From Actinopolymorpha pittospori (GTDB lineage: Bacteria; Actinomycetota; Actinomycetes; Propionibacteriales; Actinopolymorphaceae): DNA of 64,000 nucleotides. Shown here one piece after another: positions 41,430 through 49,642 of the stretch. The position numbers were made by a program, and so were the translations under genes. The DNA is taken from contig NZ_JADBEM010000001.1 of assembly GCF_014873875.1 (NCBI RefSeq), positions 434,001 to 498,000 of the forward strand. The letters run 5' to 3'. Position 1 is the stretch's first letter. Each line of letters starts with the position of its first letter. The notes under the pieces were generated by a model that saw nothing but the letters and a program-made list of their open reading frames with translations, had not been told where the DNA came from and searched no databases.

Positions 41430-44279
41430 ATGACACGCACCCTTCGAAGTCGGCTCGTCGCCGCGATCGCGGCGGTGGGCGCCCTCTTCTTCGCCCTGCT
41501 GGTCGCGACACCCGCGGGACCAGCTTCCGCTGCCGATGACACGGCGCCCTTTACAACCCCGATCACGACCGTGGCCGCCGGCGCCCCGATCACGTTCAGC
41601 TACTCCGCGCCCGCCGACCGGGTGTCGGCCACCAACTGGATCGGCTTCTACAAGCCCGGCCAGAGCCCGGGCAGTGTCGGGTCGACGTACTGGGTGTACA
41701 CGGCGAACAACAGCACGTCCGTGCCCGGCAGTGCGGTCGCCAGCGGCACGCTCAAGTTCCCAGGCGTGGCCGCCGGGACCTACGACGTGTACTTCCTCTA
41801 CAACGACGGCTACACGGTGATCGGCTCACCGATCACCCTCACCGTGGCCAGCGCCCCGATCGCCACGTCCCAGACCACCGCCGTGGTGGGCACCCCGGTG
41901 TCCCTGTCCTACCAGGCGCCGGCCGGGCAGGTGAGCACGAGCAACTGGATCGGCTGGTACCGCGACAAGACCACGTGTGGTGCGGGATCGACGTACTGGC
42001 AATACACCCAGACCGGCACGCAGAGTGGCCCGCCGGCCGGCTCGGCGCCCGTAGCCGGTGGCACGCTCACCTTCACCGGTATGACGGTCGGGACCTATGC
42101 CGTCTGTCTGCTCTACAACGACGGTTACACGATCATCGGATCGCCGCTCATCATCCACATCGTCAACCCAACCCAGGCAGTAGCCGTGACCTCCTCGGGC
42201 CACGGCACCGCATCGGCCTCGTCGGGTGCGGCGACCCCGGGTGACAAGGTCACGTTGACCGCGACACCTGAGGCCGGCTACAAGTTCACCGGATGGAAGG
42301 TGACCAGCCCCAGCGACGGCAGTCTCAGCATCGCCGCCGACGGCACCTTCACCATGCCGAACGCGCCGGTAGCCGTGCAGGCCACCTTCATCCCGGACTC
42401 CGCGACCGTGCACTTCGACGGCAACGGCGCCGACGGCGGGGCGACGGCCGACCAGAGCGTCAACTACGGCGACACGGTCCCGCTGGCCGCCAACGGTTAC
42501 ACCCTGGCCGGCTCGGACTTCGCCGGCTGGGCCACCAGCCCGGCCGGGCACGTCGTCTACGCCGACGGCGCCGACTTCACCGACCAGATCCCCACCGACG
42601 GTGCGTCGATCACTCTGTACGCCCGCTGGCGTGGACAGGGGCAGCACCTCGTCTCCATCGATGACGACGAGCACGGCAGCGGCACACCGTCCGCGGGCTC
42701 GGTCAGCCCCGGCGGCTCCGTCAAACTCACCGCCACCCCGAAGACCGGCTACCACTTCGCCGGCTGGCAGGTCCTGAAGCCGTCGGGTCTGACCATCGAC
42801 GCGGACGGCACCTTCACAATGCCGGGCGCCGACGTCGAGGTCGCGCCACACTTCGCGGCCAACACCTACACACTCACCTACAACGGCAACGGCGCTGACG
42901 CGGGCAGCACCGACCACACCACGTTGACCTACGACACCGCGGCCGCGCTGGCGCCCAACGGTTTCGTCCGGGACAACTACCGCTTCGCCGGCTGGAGCAC
43001 GACTCCCACCGGCGAGGTGGCCTACGCCGACCAGGCATCGGTGAAGAACCTGACCGCCCAGGACGGTGGGGTCGCCACCCTCTACGCCCAGTGGGTCAAG
43101 CTGTCGGTCCAGCCGGGCAGCTGGAACAGCCTGCCCAAGGGCTTCGTCACCGACACGTTCAAGCTTCCCGCGGTCACCAGCTCCGGAGCCGTCAGCCAGC
43201 CGCTGCTCGGCATGTGGAACGGCGCGGCGCCGACCACCTTCACCAAGGTCTCCGGTGATGACTGGCTTGAGGTGACCGCCGACGGCACCGTCACCGGAAC
43301 CGCGCCGAAGCAGCAGAAGAACGCCGGAGAGATCACGGTCTCGGCCACTGGCGGCGGCACGACCTCCACCATCCTGGTCGAGGTGCCGGTCGCGGCACCG
43401 AACGCCGCACCGGACTTCAAAGCGGCGACGTGGAACGCCTGGGACGCAGGCAGCAAGGTCACCGACGCGCCCGGCAAGAACCTCGCCGTCATCGCCGCCC
43501 GCGGCCTCGCAGTGATCGGATTCCAAGACGGCGGCTATGAGATGGCACAGTCGGTTGGTGCGGCCCTGGGCTGGTCGGTGCACGGACTCGGTGACCTCGG
43601 CATCGTGTCGGCGTACCCGACGGTGACCGGCACGAGCGCCAAGACCGTCTTCCCGACCAATTCGGTCCCGGCGGCCGCGGAGACGGTCAGCATCGCCGGT
43701 GAGCCGGTGCGGATCTGGGACGTCCACCTCGACGAGGCGAACTACGGACCTTACGGCGCCTGCTTCGACGGTGTCGGCGCCGCGAGGCTCCTCGGCACGG
43801 AGAAGTCGAGCACCCGCTACGCCCAGGCGCGGGTCGTCGTCAAGGCCATGGCCGCCGACCTCGCCTCCGGCACGCCGGTCATCCTGCTCGGCGACCTCGC
43901 ATCCCCGTCCGCGACTGACTGGACCACCGCCACCTCAGCCGCCCACTGCAAGGTCGGAGCGGTCGACTGGCCGGTCCCCGCGGTGTTCACCACGGCGGGC
44001 CTGCAGGACTCCTATCGGACGGCGAACCCGGACCCGAAGACCAGCCCCGGCACCACCTGGTCGCCGGTCGTGGGCACGAACGCCAACGGGAAGCCAGAAC
44101 CGCAGGACCGGATCGACTACGTCGACTACAACACCTCCGGCGGTCTCGAGCTGGTCTCCTCCGACACTCTGACGGTCGGATGGCCCTCCGCGACGGACCC
44201 GTCCGGGAACTCCTGGGCCAGCGACCACGCGGCAGTCGTGAGCAGGTTCCGCGTGAGCAGCAACCACAAGGGACACTGA
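41430..44279 (+). CDS. Secreted multidomain protein with exonuclease/endonuclease/phosphatase-like domain
   Basis: The 949-residue protein has a signal peptide (cleavage near residue 34). Two similar beta-sandwich domains (about 35-135 and 136-248, each with NWIG and YLYNDGY-like motifs) come first. Four repeats of InlB/Listeria type (GYKFTGWKV, DFAGWATSP, GYHFAGWQV, YRFAGWSTT) and an Ig-like domain follow. The C-terminal EEP-fold domain (about 660-945) keeps QDRIDYV and ASDHAAV. The usual metal-binding Glu is Asp (IGFQD), and the GDFN motif reads GDLA. Activity as a nuclease or phosphatase is therefore uncertain. It follows the phospholipase gene by 15 bases, which suggests joint extracellular action on phospholipids or their products. 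Confidence 0.88.
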   Translation: MTRTLRSRLVAAIAAVGALFFALLVATPAGPASAADDTAPFTTPITTVAAGAPITFSYSAPADRVSATNWIGFYKPGQSPGSVGSTYWVYTANNSTSVPGSAVASGTLKFPGVAAGTYDVYFLYNDGYTVIGSPITLTVASAPIATSQTTAVVGTPVSLSYQAPAGQVSTSNWIGWYRDKTTCGAGSTYWQYTQTGTQSGPPAGSAPVAGGTLTFTGMTVGTYAVCLLYNDGYTIIGSPLIIHIVNPTQAVAVTSSGHGTASASSGAATPGDKVTLTATPEAGYKFTGWKVTSPSDGSLSIAADGTFTMPNAPVAVQATFIPDSATVHFDGNGADGGATADQSVNYGDTVPLAANGYTLAGSDFAGWATSPAGHVVYADGADFTDQIPTDGASITLYARWRGQGQHLVSIDDDEHGSGTPSAGSVSPGGSVKLTATPKTGYHFAGWQVLKPSGLTIDADGTFTMPGADVEVAPHFAANTYTLTYNGNGADAGSTDHTTLTYDTAAALAPNGFVRDNYRFAGWSTTPTGEVAYADQASVKNLTAQDGGVATLYAQWVKLSVQPGSWNSLPKGFVTDTFKLPAVTSSGAVSQPLLGMWNGAAPTTFTKVSGDDWLEVTADGTVTGTAPKQQKNAGEITVSATGGGTTSTILVEVPVAAPNAAPDFKAATWNAWDAGSKVTDAPGKNLAVIAARGLAVIGFQDGGYEMAQSVGAALGWSVHGLGDLGIVSAYPTVTGTSAKTVFPTNSVPAAAETVSIAGEPVRIWDVHLDEANYGPYGACFDGVGAARLLGTEKSSTRYAQARVVVKAMAADLASGTPVILLGDLASPSATDWTTATSAAHCKVGAVDWPVPAVFTTAGLQDSYRTANPDPKTSPGTTWSPVVGTNANGKPEPQDRIDYVDYNTSGGLELVSSDTLTVGWPSATDPSGNSWASDHAAVVSRFRVSSNHKGH

Positions 44280-44289
44280 CCAGCCAGCG

Positions 44290-44325
44290 AGGTGGGGCGT
44301 GGCCCGCGAAGGCTGCGCCCCACCT
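44290..44325 (+). terminator. Stem-loop terminator of the phospholipase operon
   Basis: AGGTGGGGCG (44290-44299) pairs perfectly with CGCCCCACCT (44316-44325) around 16 bases, starting 11 bases after the stop codon. Confidence 0.75.
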
Positions 44326-44435
44326 CACGCATCGCCAGACCGTGTTCGCAACGCTCCGCCGGTGTCACGCCCGGTCGGCACGCTCGGGCCGCATCCGAGT
44401 CCACGAGTCGGGTCGGCCACCCGCGTCCTGGTCTC
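44318..44435 (-). repeat. Repeat B, copy 1
   Basis: This roughly 110-base stretch is related to 54765-54870. Shared blocks are CTCACGCATCGCC, a GCTCCGCC block, and GAGTCCA-GAG-CGGGTCGG near the end. Both copies lie in the same genome orientation beside a gene end. Confidence 0.55.
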
Positions 44436-44466
44436 GCTTGCCTCCGCCACGCAGCCCCCTTCCTCA

Positions 44467-44697
44467 CTTCTGTCCCACCCGGCCACCGGCCTCTCAGATG
44501 CGCTCGTCCGGCTGGCGAACTACGTCGACCTCGTGCAGGACCCGGAGTTCCTGCGGGCCCCCCGGGTTGTGCCATACGACGTGGGGGAGGTCGAGGCGGG
44601 ATGGCGCGAGCTCATCAAGGCCGCGCCGCAGGCAAGCGAGTCCGAGCGATATCGTCACGACCTCGTCGACGCCACCGTCCAGGTGCTATCAGATCGG
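44467..44697 (+). pseudogene. GH89 alpha-N-acetylglucosaminidase fragment
   Basis: About 75 residues without start or stop context (LVRLANYVDLVQDPEFLRAP, then AGWRELIKAAPQ and RYRHDLVDATVQVLSD) resemble the C-terminal helical region of GH89 enzymes, where the related YDLVDVTRQVL motif occurs. The catalytic domain is absent and the frame runs into unrelated sequence on both sides. The assignment rests on recalled motif similarity. Confidence 0.5.
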
Positions 44698-45151
44698 CGT
44701 CGCTGGAGGTTCGCATCGGCCGCGTCTCACACGCGAGAGTGCAAGGCTGAGATGGCGTCTGCGGGCTCTTCGAGCTGCTGCCGACGTCCGCCGGTCTGCA
44801 CCTCGTTGCCGTCGTGTCGACGATCACGTAATTCTCCGGGGCTACGGCCGTGGTCTCCACATGAACGATGTACGTCGCGAGCGCGGTCTCCGTGGGGACG
44901 AGGGTTGCCGTGATCCTGCCTCGACGGCGTCCAGATAGCCCCCGCTGTCTGAGAATCGTTACGTACCACCTATGTGAGACACCGCTGGTCAGAGCGCTTT
45001 CGCTTCCCGCGCACCACACGGCGTATGTACGCATGGTGTTCCTCAATCGGTACGCGAGGGCCGCATCTATCGGGTCGCGCTGCCCCGCACGAAGCTCAGC
45101 CGCGGCTGAAACCGGGTCGCCAACGCCAGGAGCCCGCCCTAGGGTGCAGAG
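44698..45151. other. Intergenic, no gene recognised
   Basis: Only shadow frames are seen between the GH89 fragment and the VOC gene. Confidence 0.5.
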
Positions 45152-45856
45152 GTGGCTCTGCGACTGGAAGCGGTGACCTTTGATGTGGGCGACGCGACCG
45201 CGGTGGCGGCCTTTTGGGCCGGGCTGCTCGACCGAGAGGTACGCACCGAGTCCGGCGGCGCGTTGGTGGCGGGTGGCAAGACTCAGGTCGGGCTCCGCTT
45301 CGTCACCTCCGACACCAAGGAGATTGGCCCGCGACGGCTGCATCTCCACCTGACCAGCAGCAGCCTCGAGGACCAGCAGCGAACCGTTGAGAAGGCGCTG
45401 TGCCTAGGCGGCCGCCACCTTGACGTGGGCCAAGGGGCCGATGAGCACCACGTCGTACTGGCCGACCCTGGCGGTAACGAGCTGTGTGTGATCGAGCCGG
45501 GCAACAACTACCTGGCCGGCACCGGCTACCTCGGCGAGGTCACCTGTGACGGTTCCCGGGACGTCGGCCTGTTCTGGCGCGACGCGCTGGGCTGGCCGCT
45601 GGTGTGGGAGGAGAACGAGCAGACCGCGGTCCAGTCGCCGCTCGGCGGCACCAAGATCTCATGGGACCCATGGGGCAGACCGCCGATCCAACCCAAGACC
45701 GGAAGGAACCGGCAGCGCTTCGACTTGGTCACCGCTGACCCGACCAGCGAGGCGGAACGACTGGTCTCGCTCGGTGCGACCCGTCTTGCCGACCTCGCTG
45801 ACGGCGTCGAACTGGCCGACCCAGACAGCAACGAATTCGACCTTCACCCAGACTGA
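45152..45856 (+). CDS. VOC-family protein, two glyoxalase-like domains
   Basis: The 234-residue protein has two vicinal-oxygen-chelate units. The first spans VTFDVGDATAVAAFWAGLL to DPGGNELCVIEP. The second spans GEVTCDGSRDVGLFWRDALG to LADPDSNEFDLHP. In this Glyoxalase_6-like group, members act as dioxygenases, isomerases or resistance proteins, and many have no known substrate. GTG 45152 is used; the ribosome site is weak. It stands alone between gene-free stretches. Confidence 0.85.
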   Translation: MALRLEAVTFDVGDATAVAAFWAGLLDREVRTESGGALVAGGKTQVGLRFVTSDTKEIGPRRLHLHLTSSSLEDQQRTVEKALCLGGRHLDVGQGADEHHVVLADPGGNELCVIEPGNNYLAGTGYLGEVTCDGSRDVGLFWRDALGWPLVWEENEQTAVQSPLGGTKISWDPWGRPPIQPKTGRNRQRFDLVTADPTSEAERLVSLGATRLADLADGVELADPDSNEFDLHPD

Positions 45857-46868
45857 GCGTCGAGCCACCGACTCCGATACACGTGCCGGTCAGGGATCGT
45901 TTTCCGAACGCTGAGGTGCTCTCGGCGCCGCCCGTCGTGGCTCGTGCCAGATCTGCCGCCCGATTTGGCGACGTGCCACGATTTTGCGTGTGGGCGAGTT
46001 GATCGTTGTGACCGGACCGCCCGGTGCAGCGGCCAACGCGATTGGCAGATGCCGCGCGACCGGTTAGAGTCCCTCTGAATGGACGGCTGGTGTTTTGCGG
46101 GCCCGTTCCTTCAATTTCGTTGGAGAGGCTGCTCATGTCGGATGGCGTCTGGGGTCGGGTGCATCGCGACCTGCCCGGCCGGCGGGGCACGCGCTGACAC
46201 GGTAGGTACGGACGTGTCGTCGCGTGCTGCGCAGGTATGCAGCAATGCGATGCTGCCGGGAGCTGCCTGATCGCGGAGAGTCTTGCCGGTGGCCAATTGG
46301 CGGGCATGGCAGTCGATGAGAGCACTGCCGGCTCCGCCGGGCATCCTTGATCCTGCCGTGTCGCAGAAGGTCATTTGCCAGCTTCGACACCGTCCGCAGA
46401 CGGCAGCCGTTTTCACGTAGTCGAGCCTGGCGCCGCTGCGACCCCGCGAAGGTGTCATGTACCCCCACGAAGCTCAACTCTTGCTGCGGATGGAAGCTCG
46501 GGCGGAGGCCGAACGTCGATATCCACGAACGTCGAGGCCGCGTCTTGCCTGGCGAATCCGCCAACGATCACAACCAACACCGCCTGAGCCAGATCTGCAT
46601 ACGAAACTGCTGGGCGACCCATCGGTGCGTCCAGACTCGGCCAATCTGATCACTGAGTGCGCGGAGCGGGGTTCAGACGATCGCCGAGGACATCGGGACC
46701 TCGAGACCGATAGAGCCCAGGATTCGGGGACCTGTCGACGCGAGAAGTCCGTCCGGGACGCGGCGGTCTGGGTCAGTCGACGTCGCCAATCCGTCGACCT
46801 CGTATCGTGCTGGCCGGACACAGGTCGCCCTGGTGCTGCGACTGCGCAGGCGGGGAGGGGACACGGAG
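45857..46868. other. 1-kb stretch without a recognised gene
   Basis: Short frames occur, the best being a rightward one at 46457 (start MYPHEAQLLLRMEARAEAER) that soon loses protein-like composition. No family, RNA gene or strong stem-loop is recognised. Confidence 0.5.
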
Positions 46869-47726
46869 ATGGAAGCAGCTGAGGCGCGGCGTGCGGTGGC
46901 TGCGGCGATGTCGACCGCCTCAGAACTCGACTTGGCCGTCGACGACGCGATCGTTCTCAGCGACTCCAACCGACTCGTCATCCGCCTGACGCCATGCGAC
47001 ATCGTCGCCCGAGTCACGCCCATGACGCATTTCGCAAGCGCAGAGCGAGAAGTTGAACTCGTGAGACGGTTAGCGCAGACGGGCAGCCCGGTCGCCGCGC
47101 TCGATGCTCGGGTCGAACCACGCGTCTTCGTGCATGACGGCTTCAAGATCGCCATGTGGGCCTATTTCGAACCTGTGCAGTCTCGAATGCTTCCGCCGGC
47201 CGAGTACGCGCAGGCGCTCGCATGTCTTCATGCCGGCCTGCGGCGGATCGAGGTCACGACGCCGCACTTCATGGATCGAGTGGCTGCTACTCAACGAGAC
47301 GTTGCCAGCCGTGACATCACTCCCGATCTCGCGGACATGGACCGGGCGCTGCTCGCCAACACGCTGCGCGATCTGGGGCGATCAATCGTCAACCGGCGCG
47401 CCCTCGAACAGTTGCTGCACGGCGAGCCGCACCCGGGGAACGTCCTCAACACGAAGAACGGGCCGCTCTTTATAGACTTCGAAAACACCGCCCATGGGCC
47501 TGTCGAGTACGACCTGGCTTGGGTGCCCAGCGAGGTCAGCCAGGACTATCCCGACGCTGACCAAGATTTGGTCGGCGAGTGCAGGGGGGTCGTACTCGCG
47601 ATCGTCGCAGCGCATCGCTGGAGTCGCAACGATCAACACCCGAGCGGCAGAGAATCGGGAGTGGCGTTCCTTCACGTTCTGCGGGAGGGTCCGCCGTGGC
47701 CGGCGCTCGACGATGTCGTCTGGTAG
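46869..47726 (+). CDS. APH-family phosphotransferase
   Basis: The 285-residue kinase has the reduced catalytic loop LLHGEPHPGNVL, with Glu where Asp is usual in HGD, and the metal-site Asp in LFIDFENTAHGPVEYDL. The ATP-binding lobe includes VIRLTPCDIVARV. The HGE change is seen in some natural family members but may also mean lower activity. GGAGGGG lies ten bases before ATG 46869. A second phosphotransferase gene converges on it, with only about 140 bases between them. Confidence 0.82.
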   Translation: MEAAEARRAVAAAMSTASELDLAVDDAIVLSDSNRLVIRLTPCDIVARVTPMTHFASAEREVELVRRLAQTGSPVAALDARVEPRVFVHDGFKIAMWAYFEPVQSRMLPPAEYAQALACLHAGLRRIEVTTPHFMDRVAATQRDVASRDITPDLADMDRALLANTLRDLGRSIVNRRALEQLLHGEPHPGNVLNTKNGPLFIDFENTAHGPVEYDLAWVPSEVSQDYPDADQDLVGECRGVVLAIVAAHRWSRNDQHPSGRESGVAFLHVLREGPPWPALDDVVW

Positions 47727-47865
47727 TGCCCTTGCGCTGGATCGCGTCCGCTGACGCAGTCCGACGCAAGCTGCACCTATCCCCGAAGTGCCGTTGAAGG
47801 CGAGCGTGGGCCGGTGCCCCAGACCGCCGCAGCGGGCGACCAGTCCTCCGGCCAGAGGTTGTGGG

Positions 47866-48655
47866 TCAGAGAATGGCGGCGGCGAACTGGTCGTGGTGGG
47901 CAGTCCACCAGCGGCGCCGACGGTCGTACTTTTCGATGCCTCCCATCCGGTTCAACCTCGCGATGGCGTTCGGGTCACCCGCATCGATCGCTGCGCCGCG
48001 CGGCTGCTTCGATGCGGGCGAGGGCATCGTTCATGGCGGTGAGCAGTTCTGCTCGGCCGTCCCGGTCCAGTCCGTAGGCGTCGGCGACGAGTCGTAACCG
48101 CGCCGGCCGGTCGGCGGGCAGCCAGCCGATCCGGGCCTGGTCGAAGTCGTCTTCGATCGGTACACATAGGCGGGCGAGCTGGGCAACGTCGTAGACAGCG
48201 CGGCCAGGGGCAGCGAACTCGAAGTCGAGCAGCGCAACGGCGATGCCGTCACGGAAGACGACGTTCGAGGGCTCTACATCGTTGTGGCACACGAGCGTCC
48301 CGCCCGCGGGGTCAGCCAGACTGTCGTTCCAGGTGAAACCCTGAGGGTCGAACCGGCGGGCGGCGTCGTGCAGCCCGCGCAGCAGCCTGGCGATGGAAGC
48401 CAGCGCGGTGTCGGACTGGCTCCAGTCCGGATAGGGCGCCACGGGGACCTCGCCATCGATGAACACGAGGCGCTCGCGGCCGTCCTCGTCGATGCCGACT
48501 GGTATCGGGGCCCCCCTGAATCCGGCACTTCTCACCGCCTGCAGGAAGGTATGGATCGAACCCGAGTGCGGACTCGAGGGGCGAAGAACATGCGGACCGA
48601 CCCGGACAATCTGGCCCGCGTTCGCGATCCCGCCATCGAGCTGCTGCTCCGTCAC
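47866..48655 (-). pseudogene. APH-family phosphotransferase, 3' frameshift
   Basis: From GTG 48655 the kinase reads well through VCHNDVEPSNVVF (catalytic loop, HND) and VALLDFEFAAPGRAVYD (metal site). The open frame stops at 47975 after RIEAAARRSDRCG. One base further, another frame continues with the normal family ending DPNAIARLNRMGGIEKYDRR and then HHDQFAAAIL to a stop at 47866. One extra base near 47990 therefore removes the last 36 residues. The shortened 226-residue protein keeps all catalytic motifs and might still work; a sequencing error is an equally good explanation. Confidence 0.75.
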
Positions 48656-49014
48656 ACCGCCACCCTGACAAATGAGTGGGCACCGCCGCCAGCGGGCACG
48701 CCAACGTCTCGGCCTGTACGCATATCGGTGAGATCCGGAGGTCTCAGTTCCCTTCTCATCCGCCCCTCCGGGAGGTCCGCGCATGTGTATCCGCAGCTGC
48801 TCACCCCGGGTCGTGGTGGACTCAGCCGCTCCAAATCGGTGAGGGATTCCGGAGTGCCGCCGCATCGGCCAGGGCCAGTGACGCGGATCCTCAAGTCCGT
48901 CCGGTGAGGGATCGAGCCGTCCGGCATCACCTGGCGGCGATGGATCGACCGGCTAGGTCTAGTCGACGCAGAGGTCTTTAGAAGCCTCACGCCAGCGTCA
49001 GGGTCACGCGATCG
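48656..49014. other. Intergenic, no gene recognised
   Basis: Only shadow frames are seen between the phosphotransferase start and the MerR gene end. Confidence 0.5.
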
Positions 49015-49377
49015 TCACCCTCGGGTGTGCCGGGCCTGTCGTAGGAACGCGTCGAGAGCCGATCGCTGGAGAGCCAGATCCGTGATGTGGGCAGCCAGCC
49101 GGTCGCGATAGCTCTGCACCTTCTCGAGGAACTCCTCGCAGACCACGCCCGCCGGCACTCGCTCCTCTCCCAGGCACGGCAGGACTTCTCGGATCAGCCT
49201 CACGGGCAGTCCGGCCTGCAGCAGCGAGCGAACCTGCAGAATCCTGGTGATAGTGGAGGGGCAGTAGTCGCGATACCCATTCGGGTGCCGACCGGGGCTG
49301 ATGAGCCCTTCGTCCTCGTAGTGGCGCAGCGCTCGGACGCTCGCGCCGCTGACCTGGGCAACCTGACCGATTCTCAC
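49015..49377 (-). CDS. MerR-family transcriptional regulator
   Basis: The 120-residue protein begins with the MerR winged helix-turn-helix: RIGQVAQVSGASVRALRHYE, then GLISPGRHPNGYRDY. A dimerising coiled coil follows (QSYRDRLAAHITDLALQRSALDA in part). It has no long effector domain and a single Cys near the coiled-coil start, so it belongs to the short drug- or redox-responsive type rather than a metal sensor. GTG 49377 is chosen because the fold starts there; the open frame extends upstream into unlikely sequence. It is divergent from the protease-lectin gene, 265 bases away, and might control it. Confidence 0.87.
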   Translation of the reverse strand: MRIGQVAQVSGASVRALRHYEDEGLISPGRHPNGYRDYCPSTITRILQVRSLLQAGLPVRLIREVLPCLGEERVPAGVVCEEFLEKVQSYRDRLAAHITDLALQRSALDAFLRQARHTRG

Positions 49378-49642
49378 GCAGAGCTCAACGCGGGAGCCAC
49401 CGGCACCCTTCCACTCAGGGCGAGAGGACCGGCCGCCGCGACCACCGGGGCGTAGCAGTCCACGAGCAGCGAGGGTTGGTTCTCCTTGGGGCCGGGTGGC
49501 GGCTTGGCCAAAGCTATGCCAAGTCGTCCTTGTATTCAAATGATCTTCGTCCTTAACATCGACACCGCTGGCACCTGTCTGCGAGGCGTTTAGCTTCACC
49601 ACATTCGCCGATCACTGGCGATCAAGAACAATTGGGGGGCGT

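Noticed and set aside
41826..43727. 633-residue antisense open frame opposite the multidomain secreted protein
   Set aside because: It is a shadow of the forward gene's codon bias, with no domain recognised.
46457..46882. 141-residue rightward frame before the phosphotransferase
   Set aside because: The first 40 residues look plausible but the remainder is Arg/Ser/Asp-rich noise, and it overlaps the start of the real gene.
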